Assembly (NCBI GenBank): GCA_022539475.1
Contig: VCMS01000250.1
Location: forward strand, 1 to 64,000
Direction of reading: 5' to 3'
DNA length: 64,000 nt
From: Gracilaria domingensis
Taxonomy: Eukaryota > Rhodophyta > Florideophyceae > Gracilariales > Gracilariaceae
Part shown: in pieces, positions 19,248-28,667 of the stretch
Numbering within the stretch: the first letter of the stretch is position 1
Layout of the letters: every line of letters starts with the position of its first letter
Translations under genes and position numbers: made by a program
Notes under the pieces: model-generated
Database searches by the model: none
Seen by the model: the letters and a program-made list of their open reading frames with translations, nothing else
Told to the model about the DNA's origin: nothing

Positions 19248-19332
19248 GTTGCGCCATAGGCTCTAGCTTCGCGTCTTGCGCTGCTTTTCAAAAGTAGCGC
19301 AAGACTCGAGAAGCTAAAGCCTATGGCGCAAC
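19248..19332. repeat. Inverted repeat, ~41-bp arms
   Basis: GTTGCGCCATAGGCTCTAGC at the left pairs with the segment ending CTATGGCGCAAC at the right, meeting at CTTTTCAAAAG. A few mismatches. Confidence 0.8.
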
Positions 19333-19370
19333 AAACCAAGTTGGTTTCTCGGCGATCTTGGATCTCTGCC

Positions 19371-20117
19371 TGTTCGGGATAGGCGATTCTGGTACTTGGT
19401 TGAGACATAGGTTTCTGTCTCGTTTATCGCATCTTGCGGTATGTTTGCTGCATGGGCATTCTCGGTGTCGTTGCTTGTGAGTTCTTGCTTCGAGACCTTT
19501 CGCGTTTTACGATGAATGGATTGCTGGTAATCTAACCGATCACTTTCCTTCTTCTTCTTCCTTTTGCGAGTTACTAGGTCCCTCGACTTTTCTAGCGCAA
19601 CGTTTCTGTTTTGCTTTATCAATGGTACGTTCCATCGCAATTCAAATGTTTCCAACGGAGCATTGACTAACTTATGGATACTTTCTGCTTGCGTATACAG
19701 GTAAACGACCAATTTTATTTCATCTCTCCAGATCCATCATCGATCTTGAGAGACAAAATGAAATTGGTCGTTTTACTGTCTGACTGTTCGGGATAGGCGA
19801 TTCTGGTACTTGTTTGGGATATAGGCTAGATTCTCGTTTATCGCGTCTTGCGGTATGTTTGCTGCATGGGCATTCTCGGTGTCCTTGCTTGTGAGTTCTC
19901 GCTTCGACACCTTTCGCGGTTTACGATGATATGGTGGGCTGGTAATCTAACCGATCCCTTTCCTGCTTCTTCTTCCGTTTGCGAGTTACCAGGTCCCTCG
20001 ACTTTTCTAGCGCAACGTTTCTGTTTTGTTTTATCAATGGTACGTTCCATCGCATTTCAAATGTATCTAACGGATCATTGACTAACTTATGGATACTTTC
20101 TGCTTGCGTATAGGGGT
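19371..20117. repeat. Direct duplication, two ~333-bp copies with a hairpin between
   Basis: Copy 1 (19371-19702) and copy 2 (19785-20117) begin TGTTCGGGATAGGCGATTCT and end ...TTTCTGCTTGCGTATA, with roughly 5-8% differences. The 82 bp between them are mostly the hairpin at 19701-19776. Both carry small minus-strand frames rich in K/R with no recognisable domain. No coding function is inferred. Confidence 0.8.
19701..19776. repeat. Inverted repeat between the duplicated copies
   Basis: Arms 19701-19728 (GTAAACGACCAATTTTATTT...) and 19748-19776 (...AAATTGGTCGTTTTAC), with a further short inverted repeat (GATC...GATC) in the loop. Confidence 0.8.
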
Positions 20118-20161
20118 AAATGACTTTTGATGCGGACGTAGCTCACGAGTTGCAGGTGCAG

Positions 20162-20335
20162 GTTCCTCAAGTAGGGAACCATGCATCTGGGCATGGTTCC
20201 CTACATGAGGAACGGAGAGGATGAGGCGCTTCGCGCCTCATCCTCTCGGAGTGCGTATGTGTTCTACCGATCCAGCACTATGGTGGAGGTGCAGTCTGCG
20301 GCATCTGCCGCAGATTGCGCCTACACCCGCTCCAT
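20162..20335. repeat. Cluster of three consecutive hairpins
   Basis: 20162-20213: GTTCCTCAAGTAGGGAACC arm with its complement, one mismatch. 20215-20247: GAGAGGATGAGGCGC and its perfect complement around a 3-base loop. About 20280-20335: centred on TCTGCGGCATCTGCCGCAGA, with imperfect outer arms. The three follow one another almost without spacing. Confidence 0.75.
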
Positions 20336-20759
20336 TATGGGGAAATGGTACATGTAATATAGCGAAGTAGTGGTTAGCAAAAGCGGTCGATAGAAGAATA
20401 GATACGAATAAAACGGTATGATTTCATAATGGGCATCATCTGTACTAGCACTAGTATTCCATGCGTTGCAGGGTATCATTCCGCAGAAGGTATCGTGTAA
20501 TGTGCACCTTAATGGAAACTGAACCTAGACTTCGCGAAATACGGTTCAGGTAGCCCTCGACTAAAGAACTAGCACGAGTGGAAAACCCCCCAGTATTTAC
20601 TGCACAGAGATTCTGGACGACCCAAGCAATTATCTCCAAATTTTGAAATAACTGATCTCGATATTTTTTCAGAAAATTTACTGGACGACCCTTGCCAATT
20701 TCTGGACGACCCTCGCCAAAAACTAGCATCTGCAAGAGACAGACGCTATTATTAAACTT
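20336..20759. other. Stretch without a recognisable gene
   Basis: One minus-strand frame of 94 codons (20451-20735) is open but shows no known motif. The word CTGGACGACC occurs three times (20613-20712). Nothing else stands out. Confidence 0.35.
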
Positions 20760-21150
20760 AATGAAAATTATTTATCCCATTAAATTTTTAGAATTCTTTT
20801 CTTTTGCATGTTATAATGGTTAACCCATATCCTTTTTGATATGCTCCTTCTTTATTGGATGAGTTTTTAGAATTTAAATAAAAAAAACAAAATGGAGACT
20901 GATTTGACTCCTAGGAAACTCAATAGGAATATTATTGAGGTAAAAGTAGCTTCTTGTATTAGAACAAAGCTATATTATTCTAACAATTTTTTCTTGCACA
21001 AAATGGAGACTGATTTGACTGACCAATGTGAAAAGGTTTTTTATAAGCCTATTGAGTTTCCTAGGAATATTCTCAACATTCCCATTAGAGGTTTGAAGAA
21101 GAATCTTGATATGTGCACAAAGTATTTAAATGAACTTTAGATAATTTTCA
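20760..21150 (+). other. AT-rich segment with a small ORF and paired repeats
   Basis: Base composition drops sharply to about 30% GC compared with both sides. A 23-bp direct repeat containing ATGGAGACTGATTTGACT lies at 20887-20909 and 20998-21020. A perfect 18-bp inverted repeat CCTAGGAAACTCAATAGG / CCTATTGAGTTTCCTAGG lies at 20910-20927 and 21048-21065. An 82-codon frame (20892-21140) starts in the first repeat and is rich in K, N and I; I recognise no family. The composition suits organelle, plasmid or viral origin, but the sequence alone does not settle it. Confidence 0.4.
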
Positions 21151-21207
21151 TACGAGCCCCAAAGTGCGGTACTAGAGACAGATCAAGATCAATCCGATGT
21201 ACATCCT

Positions 21208-21552
21208 GTGCCGTTAATGCTTGACGAGAATTCCGATAATGACTCAGTTCCTTCGCCTTTAGTACCTGGTATCAATACCCACTGCTTTGGAACTAATTTT
21301 GTGCCCTCACAGTTTCATGTGAACGACAGTCAAAACTTGCAGGAATACATTGCATCGCAGCATGAAATAACTGACGAAAACGAAAGCAACTTTGAGCCGT
21401 CACAGAATATTTCTAGTTCTGGGGGCGATACAAATTCGACCATTGATCTCATGGATCAACACTGTAATGATGCTGGCAATATTCCCGACTCAGAATTGCA
21501 GTCAGTGTGGCATGATGTACATCAAACAACTGCCCAGAAAAGCCTCACTACA
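21208..21552 (+). pseudogene. 5' part of the DDE-like transposon gene, cut by a solo LTR
   Basis: The frame opens with M-P-L-M-L-D-E-N-S-D-N-D and is acidic and S/N/D-rich, like the disordered N-terminus of many transposases. It ends exactly at the CTACA target-site copy (21548-21552) of the solo LTR. Beyond the LTR and the second CTACA (23747-23751) the same frame continues open to 23943, so the two parts were one coding region before the insertion. Confidence 0.6.
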
Positions 21553-22546
21553 TGTGGACGCCATTTTTGGGGGAAACAGCGCGGATGGTGACAAACCCAA
21601 GGAGAGCGACACAAGAAATGCTCGAGAGTACCAGCCCAAAAGGGGCGACAAGTTAACGTAGCTCAGATGCTTGCAGGAGCAGACATGATAACCCCAAGAT
21701 AGTAGAAACTCTCCGCTAACAGGAAACCGGGAGAGTAATTAAACGAGAGTGTGGTTCTGCGTTCGATGCCGAATGCCAACACAACGACAGAATGCAGCGC
21801 CAACAGACCAACACACCAAGGCTGTCGGCGGAACAGTAGAATGGGCAGGGCTAAGGCGTTCGATCCTGTCGTCGATACCACCATAAACCTAGTAACCAGG
21901 CGAGGTGGCGACAGGAAGGGAACCCGTGCAATGCGTACCACTGCCCACGTCCGTCCGGGGGAACGGGGATGTAGGTATGATCGCAATGTGCGGACGAGCC
22001 CAATGGAGGGCAGCACAAGGCGACTGTGTAGGGAGCGGCGGGAGACCGGGCCGCCGGGAATAAGGAAATGTAGGGGGAAAGGTTGGTGGCAGGGAGGCGC
22101 AGACTGCGCTGAGGGAAGGTGGGATTGCCAAAGGAAAGAAGGTTGGTGACGACGGAAAGGTAGGTAGAAAGGCGAGAGAGGCAAGCATGGGGGGGGGGTC
22201 GTCGAGGGGGGAAGTAGTCTGCCCGAGTCGAGTTGGCGGTGAGGTCTCGAACTCCGGGGTTTATATCTACAATCACAGTACTTCGTGTACCCTACGCCAC
22301 ATGCTGAATATCGGTCTCCACTAAATACCCTAGCAGTGATGACATGCCATGATGGCACAAATTCAGTACATCTTTCGGCTCACCTCAGGTCTAAAGCCCT
22401 ACTATGGTCCACCACTTTGGGGTATCTTCCCCATAATATTACAGGTTCGAGGTACCTACGTGTCCTATCACTTTTGTTTTCAGTTTGTACTGTCGTGTCC
22501 AAACTCGCTCCTGGTATCCGAGCCGTACTCACGCCACCAGCTCACA

Positions 22547-22969
22547 ATGACCAACGTAACGACCGACATTCGTCAACTGACGGACGACGAGACTGATGAA
22601 TCCGATATTCCCCGTATGGAATCCACCGTAATCGAATATGAGGCTGAAGAGGCGTCTTCTAGTGTTAGCTCTAGCCCGGAAGATGAAGCTGACGATATGG
22701 AGTACACGTGGGACGATGAAGCTCCCCCTCCTTCTCGAATGGAAATCTTGGAGCAGCTGCTGTTGGACATGGTGGCCAAGAAAGTTGAGGTGGATGTGGG
22801 TATGTTGGAAATCTATGTAGCGGTTCCGCGGCTTCCTTTGGGCTACACTCGTGGTCTAATGGCCGGCTTACTGTTTGCTTGCAAACACCATAGTGTCCTG
22901 ATGAATGGTCCTTCTCTTCTTGCCAAGGTGTATCGCGCACTTAAAGTGCAGTACGATTCCTCCAAATGA
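22547..22969 (+). CDS. Hypothetical acidic protein inside the solo LTR
   Basis: This 140-codon frame starts at the ATG at 22547 (M-T-N-V-T-T-D; open from 22349). Residues 1-65 are strongly acidic and serine-rich. Residues 66-140 alternate hydrophobic helices (M-E-I-L-E-Q-L-L-L-D-M-V; L-M-A-G-L-L-F-A). It lies in the part of the LTR that the other copies lack, antisense to the retroelement. No family recognised; it may be captured sequence. Confidence 0.3.
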   Translation: MTNVTTDIRQLTDDETDESDIPRMESTVIEYEAEEASSSVSSSPEDEADDMEYTWDDEAPPPSRMEILEQLLLDMVAKKVEVDVGMLEIYVAVPRLPLGYTRGLMAGLLFACKHHSVLMNGPSLLAKVYRALKVQYDSSK

Positions 22970-23149
22970 CGTCATTGCTTCTAGATAGGTTCTTCTGAGC
23001 CCATGTGGTGGGCGCTTTTGTGAAGGCGTTTCTGCTTGGTTGCATTTGAGCGATTTGTTTTGATGCGTTACAATCTTGCCCCAAAGCGCCATCGCCCGTA
23101 CACCATTACAGGGCCAGCCAGCAGCCTCCCACATAATTGTCACACCAAC

Positions 23150-23345
23150 GTCCGTAGCACCGGCAGCACCTACAGTCCATAGCACCAGCAGCACCAGCGG
23201 TCCGTAGCAACAGCAGCACCAGCAGTCCGTAGCACCAGCAGCACCAGCAGTCCGTAGCAACAGCAGCAACAGCAGTCCGTAGCACCAGCAGCACCAGAAG
23301 TCCGTAGCACCAGCATCACCAGCGGTCCGTAGCACCAGCAGCACC
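23150..23345. repeat. Minisatellite, 25-bp units
   Basis: About seven head-to-tail units of the type GTCCGTAGCACCAGCAGCAC plus CAGCA, with small variations (AACAGCAGCAA). The unit is not a multiple of three, so it does not encode a periodic protein. It lies within the solo LTR; a CAGCAG-rich counterpart exists in the intact LTRs near 29800. Confidence 0.8.
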
Positions 23346-23397
23346 CTTCTGGCGCGCCGTTAAGCCACGGCGCGCAGTGATGATTTCTTCTTTGGTG

Positions 23398-23610
23398 ACG
23401 GGCGCGCCGCAGCGCGCGGCGCGCCACCCTCACTCGAGTTTTGCAGCTCGCGGGCCGCAGCGCGCGGCGCGCGAGCTTCACTCCTTTCATGCGGCTCGCG
23501 CGCCGCACCCGGCGGCACGCGAGCTTCCTTCTTGCATCACGCGCGCCGCAGCGGGGGGCGCGCAAGCTTCCGTTCTTCAAAGCGGCTGGCGCGCCGCGAC
23601 GTGCGGCGCG
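23398..23610. repeat. Array of GC-rich short hairpins in the solo LTR
   Basis: Five imperfect palindromes of the type GGCGCGCCGCAGCGCGCGGC plus GCGCC, spaced about 45-55 bp and separated by pyrimidine-rich spacers (TTCACTCC, TTCCTTCTT). The same array occurs in the two LTRs of the complete element. Confidence 0.75.
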
Positions 23611-23746
23611 CGACACAACGCCGAAGGGGGAGGCGTGAAGTGCAGCTTCCACGCTGCACTTCATCTATCTCCCGCTGGAGATATAAAAAAAATCGGTGGG
23701 GGTGTCCCAGAGGGTGCGGGACACCCCCCCATAATCCGCCACCACA

Positions 23747-25937
23747 CTACAGTAACCTCAAACGCTGTTGAGGCACGAACTGTAGCAACTGAAGATGTAG
23801 GGTCATCCTTGTTCAGCAACGAAATGGATTGCGCACTGGAGAATAGCCTGGATTCTTGCGATACCGATCCAATACGAGAACAAAGCCCATCTAGTGAATT
23901 ACAACTACGAAGAGGTCATTTACGAGATGGCTCGCATGGGTGAGTTCTCCTTTCACTACAATAGAGCTTTGGGTTGATTCGGTAAACACGGAACTTGGCA
24001 GAAGATTTGTCGTGGAGGCCAATCAGGTGTTGAAGAACGTCACTGATGAAATACGTTCTGCCAGCCCAAGTGCAGTGACTACTGGTACAGATCTAACCCG
24101 CTTCGGCACTTTTGACATTTTTCTGCCGCACTACATTCTGACCAAGATTGCTACGATTACTAATCGCGTGTTGAGTAAAAGGCGAAAAGCTGTGACAAGT
24201 GCTTACGAACTAAAAGGCGTGATAATACCGCATGTGCTAGCAGCATCCTACGGTACATCGGTTGACACGATGACGTCGGAAAGGAACCAAGAACTCTTTT
24301 ATCAAATTGGAACAAGCGGGAAACGGTACAATGAAGTGTGGTCGGCCTTGTGTTGTACAACAGAGAGAGGGCAACGGGTGGAAACTCTGGGATTTGGATG
24401 GTCCAACAGGCCCCGACGGGGAAACACTTTCATAACAGAACTTGAGAACGAACTTGCTGCAATCAACCTGTTTCTTTTGGTTCCTGGGGTTACAGTATTT
24501 AGCCTAGATGACGATCATCAAAGACTGAGATCATGGGCAGTTGCGCAGTTAACGCTCATGAGTCATGTCAACAATCCTAAGAAGGCTCTCGGTTCGATCA
24601 ATAATGCAATATGTTCCGCACTAAACCCTGTTTTTCTTGCAAGCCATTACTCGAGGTCCGGCGACAAGACAATTGACGTGTGGGAGAGACTCGTTAGGCT
24701 TCTTCAAAGAGTGCCGACTGCAGGTCCTGTGCAGCCGATGTGTGATGCGGTGTTCGGAGCTGATCGTGGATACAATCACAAAGAGAGTATCAACTACCTG
24801 AATGACCCTCTGGGTGCCACAGCGCTTGGTAGTCATAAGCGATCTTTAGATTATTCTTTCGTTTTCGGAGGTGAGCCTGTAAAAAGACGTCACAAAGGGG
24901 TTCCAATGAGTGAAAAGGGGTGCAGGGCCATCTATTCTGCGCGAACAATGCCAAAAACCGCAGCAGGTACAGCAATCAAAGCAGTGGTCTACCGGGAAAG
25001 CTATAGCGGTCGAGTAGCGTCTGTGTATCACAATAATGACACGCTTTTCAAGGCCTCCAAGTTCACATTGATTTCCAAAGCTCGCTATAAGCAAATCAAT
25101 GATCGAGACGAGAGGGAACGTTTTCACAGAGTGTTTGAGAGGCAAACGGAAGCCGGCTCAAGTCTTCAAGACACGAGTGGCAATGGTGTGTTTCTTTCAA
25201 GACTAAAAGTTTCGCGTTTGCTAATGGATGTACGTGAGGTCACGTTGTTTCATTCGGAAGACCCTGGATGGTTCTTGGGTGGCGCGTTCCAGTTCACCTC
25301 TCGAACGACACACAACTTCATCACCGCCTTGGCTGAAAACGGAGAGGAAAATATTCGCGCACTGGCACAATTAGTCAAAGGAGCGTATACAGGCTATGAG
25401 GGAACTCGTTTTCAGGATAGTTTGGAACACGCTAACGTCCGCTTAAAGGACATGATTGACGCTGTGTATCGTACCTTGAACATATCCGTCTCCGCTGCCC
25501 CACCTCCCAGTGAGTTCGAAACCACGCAGTTCTTGCTTTCGTCTAATCACAGTGCTTTACAGTGGAAGACTAGAGCGGAGCTAATGCCAGCCATGTCACG
25601 AATTGGTCGTCCTCTACCTTCCTCGCTACGGAAGCCGGCAGTACTTCAAAGCATTTTAAGCTTACAGACACAGGTTCAAAGTGGAGAAGTCACATTGCAA
25701 GACACTGAAAGCGAATCTTCCAGTCCTGAGAAAAGATTAGAACATGATTGCAAGAGACTATTGCAGAGTTTGTATAAGAAGTCTCTCGATTCATGGGTCA
25801 TGAAGCCCTTGGTGAACACGGCAAGTATGAAGCAAGGCTCCTTCAATGGAGCACAAGTCTTAAAGGCACTGCAAAATTTTTTTTGGGAGAGATCGCGTGC
25901 AGAGTTGGAAGTCAGAGCAAACTCGAGGAGAATGTAA
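23747..25937 (+). CDS. DDE-transposase-like protein, main part
   Basis: From the target-site duplication the upstream frame stays open to 23943. Coding then continues without a break in the frame 23940-25937, whose first ATG is late, so the change is either a one-base shift or a splice at the GTGAGT at 23940. The 665-codon part contains G-V-T-V-F-S-L-D-D-D-H and, about 100 residues on, V-F-G-A-D-R-G-Y-N, the spacing and A-D-R-G-Y type of block seen in DDE transposases. A third acidic residue was not placed. The C-terminus holds K-Q-G-S-F-N-G and a helical end, then the frame changes again near 25900. Family unassigned. Confidence 0.45.
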
Positions 25938-26433
25938 GGCTTACAAGGTGGAATACATTCGGACAGTTGGACTGGTATCTTTCACATCTGAGAAGATGAT
26001 ATCAGACAGTCCTGAGGCACTGATGGCAATCGTGAGCAACGGCAGTGAACCACGTGTCTGCGCTATTGAGATCAAGTCCATGACATCTTTAAACACAATT
26101 AAGGCAGCAGAGAAGTTCCGCGATACGTTCGGGCGCGCAGTAAAAATCACTGATATTGGTTCCAATGAAGTTTCAAGGCCATTGTTTCACAAAGTGGTCC
26201 CCTCGGTTCCGTATCGCCTTCAGTGCCTGCACCATGCCATGTGTCTTAAAGTCAACACAGTTTGTTTTACTGTTTTGAAGGGGAGTAACTGTGGGATTGG
26301 GGAGATTATTTATATTGCACTACTACACTTCTCGAGTTCAGTACTGGATCAGTACAGCTTTCTGTTATCTGGAATACGAAGTGGTGCATTCAATTGGGTG
26401 GGAAAGAATCCACGTCAGATCCCAGAAGAGTGA
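25897..26433 (+). CDS. PD-(D/E)XK (YqaJ-like) nuclease region
   Basis: This 178-codon frame overlaps the end of the previous one by 40 bp. It reads Y-I-R-T-V-G-L-V-S, then I-S-D-S-P-E-A-L-M-A-I, then A-I-E-I-K-S, and later Y-R-L-Q-C-L-H-H-A-M. The Asp, followed at a distance by E-x-K, then a Q-x-x-H helix, is the layout of the YqaJ/lambda-exonuclease branch of PD-(D/E)XK nucleases. Coming straight after the DDE-like part, it is probably a domain of the same transposon protein. Loss of frame between the two suggests decay. The nuclease assignment rests on motif order only. Confidence 0.45.
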   Translation: MQSWKSEQTRGECKAYKVEYIRTVGLVSFTSEKMISDSPEALMAIVSNGSEPRVCAIEIKSMTSLNTIKAAEKFRDTFGRAVKITDIGSNEVSRPLFHKVVPSVPYRLQCLHHAMCLKVNTVCFTVLKGSNCGIGEIIYIALLHFSSSVLDQYSFLLSGIRSGAFNWVGKNPRQIPEE

Positions 26434-26948
26434 GACGAAATGTTGCAGGCTACACATGCTACAGATTTACATTCGTACGCTACATACTACATCCTTAGCC
26501 AGGTCTACAAAGAAATGGTTGTTCAACGAGGGCCTCTTTTGCCTGCAAGAATAATAAGACGGACCGTTCTGGAGTATTAGAACTATTTAAAGGGTGGAGT
26601 GGATGAATTCAGCAGAGCGCTAACGTCTCCTTGTTACAAAAATGCATCGGAAAATACTATTGTCAGCATCATTGGCCGGCTTCTATGCGCACAGGTCAAC
26701 AATGCTGCAATAGTGAAACGTCATTCAGCGGCGAGAAAACGTGGTGCACTACCAAGTTCTGCAGATGATATCAGACCCGGGAATGGATACTGCGTATTGC
26801 GCCACAATGTGTCTAGAAGTGCTTCTTTTGCTCAGTACGCACGTGAGCAAGGCAAAAAAGTATAAGATGGAACAGAAAAAGAAACAGCAATAAATCTCGT
26901 ACTCAATCAAGTTGGAACTTTCGGAATTTAGTTGCCTAGGAGACTTCG

Positions 26949-27299
26949 TTGGAAGCAAACAGTGTGAAGCCAATGCACTACAAAAATATGGTTGAGAAGT
27001 ACAATCGCAAAGATGATGTAGAAAGACGACTTTTACGAAATGATATTCAAAAGCAGGTCAAGTTTAAAGAAGCTTATTGCTCACTGTGTTCATACAGTTT
27101 TGTTATAAAGAAGAATGGAAAAAAGTTTGAGAAGAAAGGGGGATCAAAGCAGAAAACATTGTGCTTTGTATGCAGGCAGGCTACATGTGGCGGGTGTTGG
27201 AATAAGTGGCATAAACGCGCGGTGTTAGTTCGCGCTACAATTTTACTTGTGGAACGACAAGCGTTTAAAGATCGAGGGGACTGTTTAACTGAAACTTGA
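26949..27299 (+). CDS. C-terminal zinc-finger region of the same element
   Basis: This 116-codon frame begins with a basic stretch (K-Y-N-R-K-D-D-V-E-R-R-L-L-R-N-D) and then has C-S-L-C, C-F-V-C, and C-G-G-C-W-N-K-W-H: six cysteines and a histidine arranged like the cysteine-rich C-terminal domains of piggyBac-type transposases. A further frame at 26599-26865 (same register as the nuclease part) lies between. The whole stretch 21208-27299 is thus read as one decayed transposon of more than 3.5 kb of coding sequence. Confidence 0.45.
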   Translation: MEANSVKPMHYKNMVEKYNRKDDVERRLLRNDIQKQVKFKEAYCSLCSYSFVIKKNGKKFEKKGGSKQKTLCFVCRQATCGGCWNKWHKRAVLVRATILLVERQAFKDRGDCLTET

Positions 27300-27444
27300 A
27301 TTCTTGTTTATGAAGCTGAAGCTCATTGATTAAAGATTGGCATTGTTTTTAATGGTGGTCTGTTATCGTACATACATCTAACTAGTAACTAGGTAAATGA
27401 GGTGTGATACGGGGCAAGTTGGGGATGTTGCAGGGAGAGGGATT

Positions 27445-27570
27445 TGGAGAGCTCTCCTTCTCGAGGAGAGCTCTCCATAGGTCGCGGCCGACGGGCCAAA
27501 GGAGGGTGATTTGGAGACGTTCTCTCCTGCCGCACCAAAAGTGTAAGGAGAGGAAATTTCCTCTCCTTAC
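27445..27570. repeat. Two perfect hairpins
   Basis: 27445-27477: TGGAGAGCTCTCC and its complement around a 7-base loop; each arm contains GGAGAGCTCTCC, itself a palindrome. 27543-27570: GTAAGGAGAGGAAATTTCCT plus CTCCTTAC, a perfect 28-bp palindrome without a loop. Confidence 0.85.
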
Positions 27571-28062
27571 AAACATGGGGATATCCAACAGACGGGAGGA
27601 AACTGATAGTGATGACGATCACTTGCATCGGAAGTGACGGGTCTGACATCCACACTGACGGCACCGGCAACTCACAGTACGACGCATATCGGATACCGGC
27701 ACCTACGCTGGAGCATTTGACATCCTCACACTACTTAGCCTGCGACGAGCGCACCTCCGCCGTAAAGAAAGACAAGCATTTATGACACACGAATACACAC
27801 ACAGACACCGCTCCGACGCGCCCTACCTCACTGTGAGCCAGCAGCCAGTCACTCCATTAGATCTTCGCCGCATATATCGCATAGATTCTCAGAAACATAT
27901 ATAATGTTTGTAACACCTACATACAAGAAGAGAACCAGCAAACTCTATTTAGTTTGTAAAAGAATTATTGTTTACTAAAAGCAGATATATTGAGTCTTTT
28001 TACTGCAATCAACTTCTTTCGCAAAGATGAAAGAAAAGATCAAATCAACTGTAATTATGTGG
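27571..28062. other. Stretch without a recognisable gene
   Basis: AT content rises towards the right and no frame shows motifs. It lies 3' of the Harbinger-like transposase and could include that transposon's terminal region, but I could not pair terminal inverted repeats. Confidence 0.35.
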
Positions 28063-28667
28063 CTATATAGAATCGTTATTTGATTGTAGACAACGGTAGT
28101 TGGAGTATATACGTCTTTGTCTTTTGGCTCTATACTTGCTCTGGGCCAGTTTTCTCTTGCTCACAAATTGTTCTCCAATAAACGATAAACGGTATAACAC
28201 TTGTTTACAATGTTTCCCATCTGCGTCACGGAGCGGATGCTTTAAAATATGAGCGTTTGTAAGAGCGACACATAAGATAAATATATCGTGATAAAACTTC
28301 TCTCCCCAACGATGTTTAGATCCTATAACGCTCCTTAATTGCGTCAAGCGTTCAAAAAAGTTTTCTACAATTATCCGGTCTGAAGAAATCTTTGAATTTT
28401 TTTCTTCTTCGTCAAAAGATAAAAACCCGCGCTGGGGTTTTTTCTTTGGAGTGATAGCCCTCCCATGCTCGGCAGCGCCCTGATATCTTTTGTCCATCAA
28501 CAAATCCCAATAATATTCATATTCGGAAAGTAAATCTCCGGAATCAATAATAAAATTGATTGGTTCAGTTTTCCGTTTTTTCAGCGCAGTTTAATGTTTC
28601 GCTATATTTTTCACAAAAATATCGATATCGGTCTTTGAACCTGGATAATGCGAAAATGCATGCATAG
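28063..28667 (-). pseudogene. Harbinger-like transposase, C-terminal half
   Basis: The minus strand reads, from the retroelement junction, H-Y-P-G-S-K-T-D-I (with an in-frame TAA soon after), then D-L-L-M-D-K-R-Y-Q-G with the second catalytic Asp, I-T-P-K-K-K-P, then S-S-D-R-I-I-V-E-N-F-F-E-R-L with the catalytic Glu, and C-V-A-L-T-N-A-H-I-L-K-H-P-L-R. This is the DDE_Tnp_4 (PIF/Harbinger) endonuclease. Its other half is at 39990-40225. The two are separated by the complete Ty3 element, which landed inside the codons for N-G-L-D-M/H-A. Confidence 0.8.

Larger units (their letters stand above)
21553..23746 (-). mobile_element. Solo LTR of the Ty3/gypsy family
   Basis: It begins TGTGGACGCCATTTTTGGGG and ends CCGCCACCACA on the plus strand, the same termini as both LTRs of the element at 28668-39989, and has a perfect 5-bp target-site duplication CTACA (21548-21552 and 23747-23751). 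The first ~730 bp and the GC-rich last third are homologous to those LTRs; the middle (about 22280-23100) is different and contains an ORF. At 2194 bp it is longer than the 1707-bp intact LTR. Orientation is given as minus to match the coding strand of the full element. It arose by recombination between two LTRs of an inserted copy. Confidence 0.85.

Noticed and set aside
23150-23345. Possible CRISPR-like array of short repeats.
   Set aside because: Units are contiguous 25-bp minisatellite copies without unique spacers, in a eukaryotic LTR.
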